Shown: positions 52,483 through 61,883 of the stretch, piece by piece
Layout: every line of letters begins with the position of its first letter
How positions within the stretch are numbered: position 1 is the first letter of the stretch
Assembly (NCBI RefSeq): GCF_004123845.1
Contig: NZ_NBDP01000030.1
Location: 372,001-436,000, forward strand
Length of the DNA stretch: 64,000 nt
Reading direction: 5' to 3'
Source: Allobosea sp. Tri-44
GTDB taxonomy: Bacteria; Pseudomonadota; Alphaproteobacteria; Rhizobiales; Beijerinckiaceae
Position numbers and translations under genes: made by a program
Notes under the pieces: model-generated
Seen by the model: only the letters and a program-made list of their open reading frames with translations
What the model was told of the DNA's origin: nothing
Database searches by the model: none

Positions 52483-53988
52483 ATGAAACATATCGTTCTG
52501 CTTGCGTCGGCGGCCTTGCTCGGCCTCGCCGCACTTCCGGCCCAAGCCCAGTCGCCATCGACCTTGCGGATCGGCCTGCAAGAAGACCCCGATATGCTCG
52601 ACCCGCACAAGGCCCGCACCTTCGTCGGCCGCATCGTCTTCATGGGCCTGTGCGACCGTCTCGTCGACATCGACCCGGAGCTGAAGATCACCCCGCGGCT
52701 CGCGACCGAGTGGTCGTTCTCGGCGGACGGACTGACGCTGACGATGAAGCTCCGGAGCGACGCGAAGTTCCATGACGGCGAGATGTTCAACGCCGAGGCG
52801 GCCAAGGCCAATCTCGAGCGGGCGATGACGCTGCCGGATTCGCTGCGCAAATCGGAACTCGCCTCGGTCGAGAGCGTCAGCGCGCCCGACCCGGCAACGC
52901 TCGTCTTCAAGCTGAAGCGCCCCGATGCGACGCTGCTCGCCCAGCTCACCGACCGCGCCGGCATGATGCTGTCGCCGAAGAGCCTCGGTCCCGACATCAC
53001 CGCCAAGCCGATCTGCTCCGGCCCCTATCAGTTCGTCGAGCGCGTCCAGAACGACCGGATCGTGCTGGAGAAGTTCAAGGGGCACTGGGAGGCAGCCAAC
53101 TACCAGTTCGACCGGATCGTCTACCGCGCCATTCCCGACACCACCGTCCGCCTCGCCAACCTGCGCGCCGGCGAGCTCGACATGCTGGAACGGCTGGCCC
53201 CGACCGATGTGAAGTCGGCCAAGGCCGACAAGAGCCTCAAGATCGAGAGCACCGCCAATCTCGGCTATCAGGGCATCACCATCAACACCGGCCATGGTGA
53301 GGCCGCCAATCAGCCGATGGGCAAGGACAAGCGGGTGCGCCAGGCGCTGTCGCTCGCCATCGACCGCAAGGTGCTGAGCCAGGTCGTGTTCGAGGGGCTC
53401 TATGAGCCGATGATCCAGCCCTTCAATCCCGGCAACCAGTATCTCTCCGCCGCTTTCCCCGTGCCGGCGCGCGACGTCGCCAAGGCCAAGGCGCTGCTGA
53501 AGGAGGCGGGGGTCGCCAAGGTCAGCATCGATCTCTTCGTCACCAACAACCCCGTCGACGCCCAGCTCGGCCAGGTCATCCAGGCGATGGCGCAGGAGGT
53601 GGGCATCGACGTCCAGATCCGCTCGACCGAGTTCGCCAGCCAGCTCCGCGACCAGCAGCAGGGCAAGTTCCAGATGAGCCGGATCGGCTGGTCCGGCCGC
53701 ATCGATCCCGACGGCAACATCCATCAGTTCGTCACCAGCAAGGGCAACCAGAACGACGGCAAGTATTCCAACGCCGAGGTCGACAAGCTGCTCGACGAGG
53801 CCCGCACGATCTACGACGTCGCCGAGCGCAAGAAGCGCTACGACGCGGCGCAGAAGATGCTCCAGGACGAGCTGCCGATCGTCTATCTCTACAACCAGAC
53901 CGTCTTCTTCGCGCTGCGCTCCAACCTCCAGGGCTTCGTGATCAATCCCGACGGGATGATCAGGCTTTCGGGGCTGAAGCGGTCGTGA
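52483..53988 (+). CDS. Peptide-type (SBP_bac_5) ABC substrate-binding protein
   Basis: A 501-residue periplasmic protein with a signal peptide cleaved near LPAQAQS. The mature start STLRIGLQEDPDMLDPHKA and RLATEWSFSADGLTLTMKL are the DppA/OppA family blocks. It binds oligopeptides, glutathione or other amide compounds. It is first in an operon with two permeases and a gamma-glutamyltransferase homologue, so a gamma-glutamyl compound is a plausible ligand (inference). Confidence 0.93.
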   Translation: MKHIVLLASAALLGLAALPAQAQSPSTLRIGLQEDPDMLDPHKARTFVGRIVFMGLCDRLVDIDPELKITPRLATEWSFSADGLTLTMKLRSDAKFHDGEMFNAEAAKANLERAMTLPDSLRKSELASVESVSAPDPATLVFKLKRPDATLLAQLTDRAGMMLSPKSLGPDITAKPICSGPYQFVERVQNDRIVLEKFKGHWEAANYQFDRIVYRAIPDTTVRLANLRAGELDMLERLAPTDVKSAKADKSLKIESTANLGYQGITINTGHGEAANQPMGKDKRVRQALSLAIDRKVLSQVVFEGLYEPMIQPFNPGNQYLSAAFPVPARDVAKAKALLKEAGVAKVSIDLFVTNNPVDAQLGQVIQAMAQEVGIDVQIRSTEFASQLRDQQQGKFQMSRIGWSGRIDPDGNIHQFVTSKGNQNDGKYSNAEVDKLLDEARTIYDVAERKKRYDAAQKMLQDELPIVYLYNQTVFFALRSNLQGFVINPDGMIRLSGLKRS

Positions 53989-54058
53989 GAGGCGCGCCCG
54001 ACAGGAGCGAGCGCGGCAATCCCGCTCTCTCCCAACCTCGTCAAGGCGATCGGCAGCC

Positions 54059-55003
54059 ATGCTCGCTCTGATCGGTCGCCGCCTCGTGATCGCGATCCCG
54101 ACACTGTTCCTGGTGTCGCTGTTCGTGTTCGCCCTGCAGCGGGCGCTGCCGGGCGATCCGTTCCTGGTGATCGCCGGCGAGGAGCGCGACCCCGAGGTGA
54201 TCGCGCGCCTGCGTCAGATTTACCGGATGGACGATCCGATCGTAGTGCAGTTCTTCGCCTGGCTCGGCCAGGTGATCCAGGGTGATTTCGGCCGTTCGCT
54301 GCGCACCGGCGAGCCGGTGCTCGGGCTGATCATTCAGAAGCTCGGCGTCACCTTCCAGCTGGCGGTCGCCTCGATGCTCATCGCCGTCGGCATCGGCATC
54401 CCCGCTGGTATCATCGCGGCGCGACGCAAGGATACAGTCGCCGATTATTCGGCGAGCGCGGTCGCGCTGTTCGGCCTCTCGGTCCCGCATTTCTGGCTCG
54501 GGATCATGCTGATCCTGCTGGTCTCGGTCGAATTGCGCTGGCTGCCGGCCTCGGGCTTCGAATCGATTTTCAGCGATCCGCGCGCCGCAATCGAGCGCCT
54601 GATCATGCCGGCCTTCGTGCTCGGCGGCGGGCTCGCAGCCTCTCTGATGCGCCATACCCGCTCGGCGATGCTCGAAGTGCTGCAATCCGACTATGTCCGG
54701 ACGGCGCGCGCCAAGGGGTTGGCCGAGGACGCGGTGATCAACCGGCATGCGCTGCGCAATGCGCTGGTGCCGATCATCACTTTGTCGACGATCCTGTTCG
54801 GCGAGTTGCTTGCCGGCGCGGTTTTGACCGAGCAGGTCTTCACCATTCCCGGCTTCGGCAAGCTGATCGTCGATGCGGTCTTCAACCGCGACTACGGCGT
54901 CGTCCAGGGCGTGGTGCTCTGTACCGCGATCGGCTTCATCATCATGAACCTCCTCGCGGATGTCCTCTACATCCTCGTCAATCCGCGCCTGAGGGACAGC
55001 TGA
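54059..55003 (+). CDS. Peptide-type ABC permease, DppB type
   Basis: A 314-residue inner-membrane permease with about six helices. The opening LIGRRLVIAIPTLFLVSLFV is the DppB pattern, and the coupling helix DYVRTARAKGLAEDAVINRH is complete. The end overlaps the second permease start by one base. It forms the channel with DppC. Confidence 0.93.
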   Translation: MLALIGRRLVIAIPTLFLVSLFVFALQRALPGDPFLVIAGEERDPEVIARLRQIYRMDDPIVVQFFAWLGQVIQGDFGRSLRTGEPVLGLIIQKLGVTFQLAVASMLIAVGIGIPAGIIAARRKDTVADYSASAVALFGLSVPHFWLGIMLILLVSVELRWLPASGFESIFSDPRAAIERLIMPAFVLGGGLAASLMRHTRSAMLEVLQSDYVRTARAKGLAEDAVINRHALRNALVPIITLSTILFGELLAGAVLTEQVFTIPGFGKLIVDAVFNRDYGVVQGVVLCTAIGFIIMNLLADVLYILVNPRLRDS

Positions 55004-55872
55004 TGGGCGCCATGACTGTCCGCGCCACCGGGGCGACCCTTCAGGGCCGCGGCTCCCTCCGCAAGCTGATGCGCAGCCGCTCGGCCCGGATCGGCGGCCT
55101 GATCGTGCTCGTCTTCGTCGCCATGGCGCTGCTGGCGCCGCTGCTGCCGCTCGCCGACCCGCTGAAGTCGAACTTCCTCGCCATCCGCAAGCCGCCCTCC
55201 GAGCTCTACTGGTTCGGCACCGACGAGCTCGGGCGCGACCAGGTTTCGCGGCTGATCTTCGGCGCACAGGCCTCGCTGCTGGCGGGCATCATCTCGGTCG
55301 CGATCGCGCTGGGGGTCGGCGTGCCGATCGGCCTGATCGCCGGCTGGTATGGCGGCTGGATCGACGCGGTGATCTCGCGCATCACCGAAGCGCTGCTCGC
55401 CTGCCCCTTCCTGATCCTGGCGATCGCGCTCGCGGCCGTGCTCGGCCCGTCGCTGACCAATGCGATGATCGCGATCGGGCTCTCCTTCGCGCCGATCCTG
55501 ATCCGCCTCGTCCGCGGGCAGGTGCTCGCGATCAAGAACGAGGAGTTCGTCGACGGCGCCCGCTCCATCGGCGGGGGCAGTCTCTACATCCTGTTCCGCC
55601 ATGTCGCGCCGAACACGCTCTCGCCGATCATCGTGCAATCGACCCTGTTCATGGCGCAGGCGATCGTGCTCGAAGCCGCCCTCTCCTTCCTCGGTCTCGG
55701 CCAGCAGCCGCCCTCCCCGTCCTGGGGCCAGATGCTGAACGTCGCCAAGAACTTCATGGAGCAGGCGCCGTGGATGTCGGTCGCCCCCGGCGTCGCCATC
55801 TTCCTGGCGGTTCTCGGCTTCAACCTGCTCGGCGACGGCCTGCGCGACGCGCTCGATCCCAAAGAATCCTGA
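55003..55872 (+). CDS. Peptide-type ABC permease, DppC type
   Basis: A 289-residue permease. The N-terminal charged region is followed by GGLIVLVFVAMALLAPLLP, then WFGTDELGRDQVSRLIFGAQ, the DppC block. The coupling segment NEEFVDGARSIGGGSLYILF is present. In most operons one or two ATPase genes follow; here a gamma-glutamyltransferase-type gene follows 22 bases later and no ATPase is found. Confidence 0.93.
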   Translation: MGAMTVRATGATLQGRGSLRKLMRSRSARIGGLIVLVFVAMALLAPLLPLADPLKSNFLAIRKPPSELYWFGTDELGRDQVSRLIFGAQASLLAGIISVAIALGVGVPIGLIAGWYGGWIDAVISRITEALLACPFLILAIALAAVLGPSLTNAMIAIGLSFAPILIRLVRGQVLAIKNEEFVDGARSIGGGSLYILFRHVAPNTLSPIIVQSTLFMAQAIVLEAALSFLGLGQQPPSPSWGQMLNVAKNFMEQAPWMSVAPGVAIFLAVLGFNLLGDGLRDALDPKES

Positions 55873-55894
55873 CCTGCCTATCTGAGGAACCACC

Positions 55895-57697
55895 ATGTTC
55901 ACCACCCGCCCCGAGATCCTCGGCACCTTCGGCGTCGTCACCTCGACGCATTGGCTCGCGACCGCGTCGGGCATGGCGATGCTGGAGAAGGGCGGCAACG
56001 CCTTCGACGCCTGTGCCGCCGCCGCCTTCGTGCTGCAGGTGGTCGAGCCGCACCTCGTCGGCCCCGCTGGCGACATGCCGGCGGTGTTCTATTTGGCTGA
56101 GACGAAGAAGGTCGAAGTGCTCTGCGCCCAGGGGCCGGCGCCGGCCGCAGCGACGATCAAGGCCTACAAGGACCTCGGCATCGACATCATCCCCGGCGAC
56201 GGCCTGCTCTCGACCGTCATCCCCGGCGCCTTCGGCGGCTGGATGACGATGCTGCGCGACCATGGCCGCCTGCCCTTGCGCGAGGTGCTGGAGCCAGCGA
56301 TCGGCTATTTCGAAAACGGCCACCCGATGCTGCCGCGCGTCTCCGACACGATCGCGGGGCTGACCGACCTCTTCAGCAATGAGTGGCCGACCTCCGGCGC
56401 GGTCTATCTTCCCGGCGGCAATGTCCCCAAGGGCCGCGAGCTCTTCCGCAATTCGGCAGCGGCCGCGACCTACAAGCGCATCCTCACCGAGGCGGAGGCC
56501 GCCGGCGGCGATCGGCAGAAGCAGATCCAGGCCGCCTACGACGCGTGGTACAAGGGCTTCGTCGCCGAGGCGATGGACGCCTTCTGCCGCACGGAAGCGC
56601 CGATGGATTCGACCGGGCGCCGGCACAAGGGCCTGCTCACCGCGCAGGACATGGCCGGCTGGACGCCGCATTACGAAGCGCCGGCGAGCGTGACCTATCA
56701 CGACTGGGAGGTGTTCAAGATCGGCCCCTGGGGTCAGGGCCCGGTCTTCCTGCAGACGCTGAAGATCCTCGAAGGCTTCGATCTCTCCGCGATGGGCCCG
56801 GCCAGCCCCGAGTTCATCCACCATGTCGCCGAGGCGATGAAGCTCGCCTTCGCCGATCGCGAGGCCTATTACGGCGACCCGGATTTCGTGAAGGTGCCGC
56901 TGGCGACGCTGCTGTCGGAAGACTATGCCCGCGGCCGGCGCGCGCTGATCGGCAACGAGGCTTCGCTCGAAATCCGCCCGGGTGTGGTTCCGGGCTTCGA
57001 AGCCCAGGTCGCGCAGGCGCTCGCCAATATCCGGATCGCCGGCCAGCATGGCGCTGCGACCAGCGCAACCGTCGGCGAGCCGACGCTGGCCTCGATGGTC
57101 GCCTCCTCGCAGCGCGGCGACACCGTCCATATCGACGTGATCGACCGCTGGGGCAACATGGTCGCGGCGACGCCCTCGGGCGGCTGGCTGCAATCCTCGC
57201 CGGTGATCCCGGAGCTCGGCTTCCCGCTGAACTCGCGCGCCCAGGCCTTCTTCCTCGAAGAGGGCCTGCCCTCTTCGCTCGCGCCGGGCAAGCGCCCGCG
57301 CACGACGCTGACCCCGACCATCGCCTTCGAGAACGGGCAGCCGCGCCTCGCCTTCGGCACCCCCGGCGGCGACCAGCAGGAGCAATGGCAGCTCGGCATG
57401 TTCCTGCGCCGGGTGCATCACGGGCTCAATTTGCAGGAGGCGATCGACCTGCCGCTGTTCCATACCCAGCATTTCCCCTCGACCTTCTATCCGCGCGAGG
57501 CGCGGCCGGGCCATCTCACGGTCGAGGAGAGCGTCGGCGAGACGGTTCTGGCCGATCTCGTGCGACGCGGCCACAAACTGGAGACGGCGCCGGCCTGGAC
57601 AGTCGGGCGGCTCACCGCGGCCGAGAAGAGCGCCGACGGCCTCTTGCGCGCCGCGGCGACGCCACGTCTGATGCAGGCCTACGCCGCCGGCCGCTAG
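55895..57697 (+). CDS. Gamma-glutamyltransferase-family protein
   Basis: A 600-residue Ntn-hydrolase-type protein that would be autocleaved before Thr410 (SSQRGDTVHIDVIDRWGN) into large and small chains. The small chain carries the PSGGWLQSS loop and RPRTTLTPTIAF. It has no signal peptide, unlike E. coli Ggt, so it is likely cytoplasmic. It could hydrolyse gamma-glutamyl or related amides brought in by the upstream importer. Its stop codon falls in a palindromic repeat. Confidence 0.92.
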   Translation: MFTTRPEILGTFGVVTSTHWLATASGMAMLEKGGNAFDACAAAAFVLQVVEPHLVGPAGDMPAVFYLAETKKVEVLCAQGPAPAAATIKAYKDLGIDIIPGDGLLSTVIPGAFGGWMTMLRDHGRLPLREVLEPAIGYFENGHPMLPRVSDTIAGLTDLFSNEWPTSGAVYLPGGNVPKGRELFRNSAAAATYKRILTEAEAAGGDRQKQIQAAYDAWYKGFVAEAMDAFCRTEAPMDSTGRRHKGLLTAQDMAGWTPHYEAPASVTYHDWEVFKIGPWGQGPVFLQTLKILEGFDLSAMGPASPEFIHHVAEAMKLAFADREAYYGDPDFVKVPLATLLSEDYARGRRALIGNEASLEIRPGVVPGFEAQVAQALANIRIAGQHGAATSATVGEPTLASMVASSQRGDTVHIDVIDRWGNMVAATPSGGWLQSSPVIPELGFPLNSRAQAFFLEEGLPSSLAPGKRPRTTLTPTIAFENGQPRLAFGTPGGDQQEQWQLGMFLRRVHHGLNLQEAIDLPLFHTQHFPSTFYPREARPGHLTVEESVGETVLADLVRRGHKLETAPAWTVGRLTAAEKSADGLLRAAATPRLMQAYAAGR

Positions 57698-57820
57698 AGC
57701 AGGATGCGAAAAAGTGGAAACCGGTTTTTCGCATCGATCCTGCTCTAACTCTTGGATAAGAGACGGATTCAGATTTCGGATGGAATCGCCTTGCGATTCC
57801 ATCCGAAATCATCCGGCTCT
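57696..57820. repeat. Dispersed palindromic repeat, family 5
   Basis: Two hairpins: AGAGCAGGAT (57696-57705) with ATCCTGCTCT (57737-57746) around a GCGAAAAAGTGGAAACCGG run, and an 18-bp perfect pair at 57772-57789 and 57793-57810. The first arm completes the TAG stop of the preceding gene. The pattern is that of a very common Hyphomicrobiales element. Confidence 0.88.
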
Positions 57821-57832
57821 GAGGAATCGCTC

Positions 57833-58558
57833 ATGACCTGGTCCATCGTCGCGCGCGACGCCGCGACCGGCGCCTTTGGCGTCGCCGTCTCGACCTGTGC
57901 CTTCGCCGTTGGCGCGCGCGTGCCCTATGGCGGCGGCCGGGTCGGCGCGATCGCGACGCAGGCCTTCGTCAATCCGCTCTATGGCGTCGATGGCCTCAAG
58001 CTGCTGCAGGAAGGCCGGTCGTCGGTCGAGATCATCGCCAACCTGACGGCAGCCGATGAAGGCCGGGCGCACCGGCAGTTGCACCTGATCGACCGCGATG
58101 GCCGCACCGCCTCCTACACCGGCAATGCCTGCATCGACTGGTGCGGGGCAGTCGACGGCCCGCAGGTCTCGGTCGCCGGCAACATGCTGGCCGGGCCGGA
58201 GGTCGTCCAGGAAACCCTGAAGGCCTATGTCGAGAACTCGGGCCTCGACTTCGACGAGCGCCTGCTTGTCGCGCTCGAAGCCGGCGAGAAGGCCGGCGGC
58301 GACAAGCGCGGCCGGCAGTCCTGCGCGATCAGGATCTGGGCGGGCGAGCCGGTGCCGAGCTTTGATGTCCGGGTCGACGACCATGCCGAGCCGCTCGTGG
58401 AGCTGCGCCGGATCTGGCGCGTGGCGCATCAGCGCTCCGTGCCGTTCCAGCAGGCCTCGCCGTCACGGGCGCGGCCGGCCGGCGTCACCGACCGGGCCGA
58501 GCTCGATCGGCTGTGCAGTGAGTACGCCGCGGCGTGGAATGCGCGGCACCCGGAGTGA
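57833..58558 (+). CDS. DUF1028-family Ntn-hydrolase-like protein
   Basis: A 241-residue protein. It starts MTWSIVARDAATGAFGVAV and has the family's STCAFAVGARVPYGGG stretch (possible nucleophile region) and QAFVNPLYG. DUF1028 proteins resemble Ntn hydrolases and are often found next to gamma-glutamyltransferase and peptide-transport genes, as here. A longer frame upstream runs through the palindromic repeat and was not used. The gene is convergent with the next. Confidence 0.88.
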   Translation: MTWSIVARDAATGAFGVAVSTCAFAVGARVPYGGGRVGAIATQAFVNPLYGVDGLKLLQEGRSSVEIIANLTAADEGRAHRQLHLIDRDGRTASYTGNACIDWCGAVDGPQVSVAGNMLAGPEVVQETLKAYVENSGLDFDERLLVALEAGEKAGGDKRGRQSCAIRIWAGEPVPSFDVRVDDHAEPLVELRRIWRVAHQRSVPFQQASPSRARPAGVTDRAELDRLCSEYAAAWNARHPE

Positions 58559-58564
58559 CCGGCA

Positions 58565-59521
58565 TCACGCCGCCTTCGCCGCCCGGCCTTCCGCTGCCCA
58601 CTTGGCGTACCAGCTCTTGAAGCGGCGCCATTCGCTTTCGACGTAGTTGCGCTGGGCGTCGGAGAGCCTGTCGGCCTCGTTGAAGTGGCGCTCGTAGGCC
58701 TTGTGCCCCTCCAGCACCATCAAGTGCTTGTAATAGAGCACGAGGTCGACGCCCTCGTCGAAGGAGGAGAGCACATAGAGCGCCCGCTCCAGTTCGAGCG
58801 CATCGCGCTCGGCCTGCGGGTCGCCGGCGGCGGCCTTCTGCGAGAGCGCGACGAGGTGCAGCACCTCCTTGGGCAGGGCATTGCCGATGCCGGTGATCGC
58901 GCCCCTGGCGCCGCAGCGGATGAAGCCGTGCGTGACCTGCGTATCGACGCCAACCATCAGGGTCAGCTTGGGATCGCGGTTGGTGATGTGCTCGGCCGCA
59001 TAGGTCAGCGCCGCCCCGCCGCCGAATTCCTTGAAGCCGACGAGATGCGGATAGCGCTCATGCAGCGAAAAGAAGAGGTCGGCCTTGGTCTCGTAGCCGT
59101 AATAGGGGCTGTTGTAGATCACCGACGGCAGATCGACCGCCGCTTCCAGGATGCCCTCGAAATGGGCGCGCTGGGCCTGCAGCGAGGAACCGCGCGAGAG
59201 CACGCGCGGGATGACCATCAACCCTTGCGCCCCTGCCTTCTTGGCGTGGGCGGCAAGCGCGGCAGCGCGCTTCGGATTTTGTGCGCCGGTGCCGACGATC
59301 AGCGGGATGCCGCCCTTCACCAGCGCCTCAACGCCTTCCATGCGCTGCTCGTCGGTCAGCAGCGGCCAATCGCCCATCGAGCCGCAATAGACGACCGCCG
59401 ACATGCCGGCGTCGATCAGGTGGCGGCCGGTGCGCACCAACTCGGCGTAATCGACATCGCCCGAAGCGGTGCAGGGGCTCATCAGGGCGGGAATCGTACC
59501 GCTGAAGATGTTCTTGGTCAT
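58565..59521 (-). CDS. Dihydrodipicolinate synthase-family lyase
   Basis: A 318-residue (beta/alpha)8 class I aldolase from the ATG at 59521. Lys164 (LVGFKEFGG) is the Schiff-base lysine and Tyr136 (SVIYNSPYYG) the proton-relay tyrosine. The N-terminal sequence TIPALMSPCTASGDVDY, with no GTT loop of DapA, makes it a 2-keto-acid aldolase/dehydratase rather than a lysine-pathway enzyme. It is co-directional with the TRAP genes, so it probably acts on the imported acid. Confidence 0.88.
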   Translation of the reverse strand: MTKNIFSGTIPALMSPCTASGDVDYAELVRTGRHLIDAGMSAVVYCGSMGDWPLLTDEQRMEGVEALVKGGIPLIVGTGAQNPKRAAALAAHAKKAGAQGLMVIPRVLSRGSSLQAQRAHFEGILEAAVDLPSVIYNSPYYGYETKADLFFSLHERYPHLVGFKEFGGGAALTYAAEHITNRDPKLTLMVGVDTQVTHGFIRCGARGAITGIGNALPKEVLHLVALSQKAAAGDPQAERDALELERALYVLSSFDEGVDLVLYYKHLMVLEGHKAYERHFNEADRLSDAQRNYVESEWRRFKSWYAKWAAEGRAAKAA

Positions 59522-59591
59522 GGCAGGGGTCCGCTCGCGGGAGGAAGGCGGCTGCGGGCCTATCGCCCGCAGCCATGATGGTAACCTGAGA

Positions 59592-60581
59592 TCAGGCCGA
59601 GATCGACTTGCCGGCCTTGCGCAGATCGGCGAGCACCGGCGCCTTGGGCAGCCAGATCTTGTCGAACTCGGCGACGACCGCTTCGGCGTCCTTGGGATTG
59701 GCGAGCTTGAAGTTGGCGCCAGCCGCCTTGAACTGCTCGACGAGCTTGGGTTCGTTGACGGCGAGCGCGTCGATCTGCTCGTCAAGCGCGGCGCGCACGG
59801 TCTTCTGGATCAGCTCGCGATCGGCCGCCGGCATGCCCTGCCAGACCCGGCCCGAGGCGAGCGCGATCACCGGCATGAAGATCGCGTTCATCTGCAGGAT
59901 GGTCTTCGAGACCTTGTCGAAGCGCTGGTTCCACGAGAACTCCAGATCGGCCTCGAGCCCGTCGACCTGGCCATTGGTCATGGCGTCGAAGACCTGCGGG
60001 GTCGGGATCGGGGTCGGGGCGGCGCCGAGGAGCTGGTAGAAGTCGCGATAGACCGGCGTCGGGTTGATGCGCAGCTTCATGCCCTTGAGGCCGGCGACGC
60101 CGTCGATCTCCTTGGCAGCGAAGACGGCGCGCATGCCGGTGATGCCCCAGGCCAGGCCGACGCAGCCGGTCTCGCGCGGCAGCACCTCGAACAGCCCCAT
60201 CGCGACGGGATCGCGCACCAGCTTGGCGATCTTGGCGGTCGAGTCGACGATATAGGGCGCGGTGATCGCGCCGATCGCCGGCACGCGCGAGCCCAGCTCG
60301 GCAGCCATGATCCAGCCCATGTCGAGCGCGCCGGACTGCATCTGCTGCAGCATCGCCGCCTCGTTGCCGAGCTGGCCGGAGTGGAAGACGGTGAGGTTCA
60401 GCCGGCCATTGGTCTCGGCCTTCAGGCGCTCGCCGACCTTGACCGCCGCGACGTTCCAGGGGTGGCCGTTCGGGGTCAGGATGCCGAGGCGCAGCTCCTT
60501 GCTCTGGGCGAGCAGCAGCGCCGGCTTGGCGATCGGCAGGGTGGCAGCGGCAGCGATCAGATGACGGCGTGAAATGGTCAT
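59592..60581 (-). CDS. TRAP transporter substrate-binding protein (DctP family)
   Basis: A 329-residue periplasmic protein with a twin-arginine-like signal (SRRHLIAAAATLPIAKPALL). The mature ELRLGILTPNGHPWN and GMKLRINPTPVYRDFYQLLG, with the conserved Arg that binds the carboxylate, are the DctP pattern. It captures an organic acid and delivers it to the DctQM permease encoded upstream in the transcript. Gene order is DctQ, DctM, DctP, then the lyase. Confidence 0.92.
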   Translation of the reverse strand: MTISRRHLIAAAATLPIAKPALLLAQSKELRLGILTPNGHPWNVAAVKVGERLKAETNGRLNLTVFHSGQLGNEAAMLQQMQSGALDMGWIMAAELGSRVPAIGAITAPYIVDSTAKIAKLVRDPVAMGLFEVLPRETGCVGLAWGITGMRAVFAAKEIDGVAGLKGMKLRINPTPVYRDFYQLLGAAPTPIPTPQVFDAMTNGQVDGLEADLEFSWNQRFDKVSKTILQMNAIFMPVIALASGRVWQGMPAADRELIQKTVRAALDEQIDALAVNEPKLVEQFKAAGANFKLANPKDAEAVVAEFDKIWLPKAPVLADLRKAGKSISA

Positions 60582-60614
60582 GACGGAACTCCCCTTATTG
60601 GTTGACGAACGAAC

Positions 60615-61883
60615 TCACTTCACCAGGACCAGCGACAGCCATGGGTAGATCGAGAGCAGGACCAGGAGGACGCAGGAGATGATGAAGAAGGGCAGCGTCA
60701 CCAGGAACATCTTGCCCGGCTTGGCTCCCGTCACTGCGGCGGCGACGAAGAAGCACAGGCCCACCGGCGGCGAGAGCAGGCCGAGCACGAGGTTGACCAC
60801 CACGACGACGCCGAAATGGCGGGGGTCGATACCGTAGACCTCGGTCGCGATCGGCAGCAGGATCGGCACCGTCATGATCAGGCCGGGAATGCCGTCGATC
60901 ACCGTGCCGATGATCAGCAGGATGACGTTGACCAGCAGCATGAAGGTCACGGGATCCTTGGCGATCGCCTGGATCGAGGCGGCGACGGCCTGCGGGACCT
61001 TGCCGTAGACCAGCACCCAGGAGAACACGGCGGCAGCCGCGACCAGGAAGAGCACGATCGCCGAATAGACGCCCGCGCGCAGCATCATCTGCGGCAGCTG
61101 CTTGAAGCTGAATTCCTTGGTCCAGTAGCGGCCGATCAAGGCCGCTGCGACCCAGCCGACGGCCGCAGCTTCCGTCGCATTGGCGAGGCCGCCGAGGATC
61201 GAGCCGACGATGACGATCGGGATCAGCAGGGTCGGCGCGGCGCCGAGCACGATCATGGCGCGCTCGCGCAGGGTCTGTTTCTCGCCGGCCGGATAATTGT
61301 AGACGAACCCCATCGCCGCAATGACGAGGAAGAACAGGATCGTCAGCAGGATGCCGGGCACGATGCCGGTGATCAGCATGTCGCTGACCGAGACCTGGGC
61401 CAGCACCGCATAGACGACGAACATCACCGAGGGCGGGATGATCGGCCCGAGCATGCCGCCATAGGCGGTCAGGCCCGCGGCGAAATTCTTATCATAGCCC
61501 TTGCGCTCCATCTCGGGGACCATGACCTGCGCCATGATCGCGACCTGGGCCGTAGCCGAGCCGAGGATCGAGGAGACGAACATGTTGGCGAGGATGTTGA
61601 CATAGGCCAAGCCGCCACGGAGCGAGCCGACAAAGGCCATCGCCAGATCGACGATGCGGCGGGTGATGCCGCCGCCGTTCATGATCTCGCCGATCAGGAC
61701 GAAGAGCGGGATGGCGATCAGCCCGTAGCTGTCGACACCGCCGAACATCTGCAGCGGGTAATTCGGCAAGAGCTGCATGTTGCCGGTCGCCGCCATGTAG
61801 ACCAGCGCGCCGAGGCAGAGGCACAGCGCGATCGGCACGCCGGCCAGCATGATGCCGAAGAAAGCTCCAATCGTGATCGCCAT
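60615..61883 (-). CDS. TRAP transporter large permease (DctM family)
   Basis: A 422-residue protein from the ATG at 61883, one base inside the DctQ stop (TGATG); the longer frame is shadow of DctQ. About twelve hydrophobic helices carry GVPIALCLCLGALVYMAATG, the LIAIPLFVLIGEIMNGGGIT block, and LLSPPVGLCFFVAAAVTG near the end. It is the cation-coupled channel of the TRAP system. Confidence 0.93.
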   Translation of the reverse strand: MAITIGAFFGIMLAGVPIALCLCLGALVYMAATGNMQLLPNYPLQMFGGVDSYGLIAIPLFVLIGEIMNGGGITRRIVDLAMAFVGSLRGGLAYVNILANMFVSSILGSATAQVAIMAQVMVPEMERKGYDKNFAAGLTAYGGMLGPIIPPSVMFVVYAVLAQVSVSDMLITGIVPGILLTILFFLVIAAMGFVYNYPAGEKQTLRERAMIVLGAAPTLLIPIVIVGSILGGLANATEAAAVGWVAAALIGRYWTKEFSFKQLPQMMLRAGVYSAIVLFLVAAAAVFSWVLVYGKVPQAVAASIQAIAKDPVTFMLLVNVILLIIGTVIDGIPGLIMTVPILLPIATEVYGIDPRHFGVVVVVNLVLGLLSPPVGLCFFVAAAVTGAKPGKMFLVTLPFFIISCVLLVLLSIYPWLSLVLVK

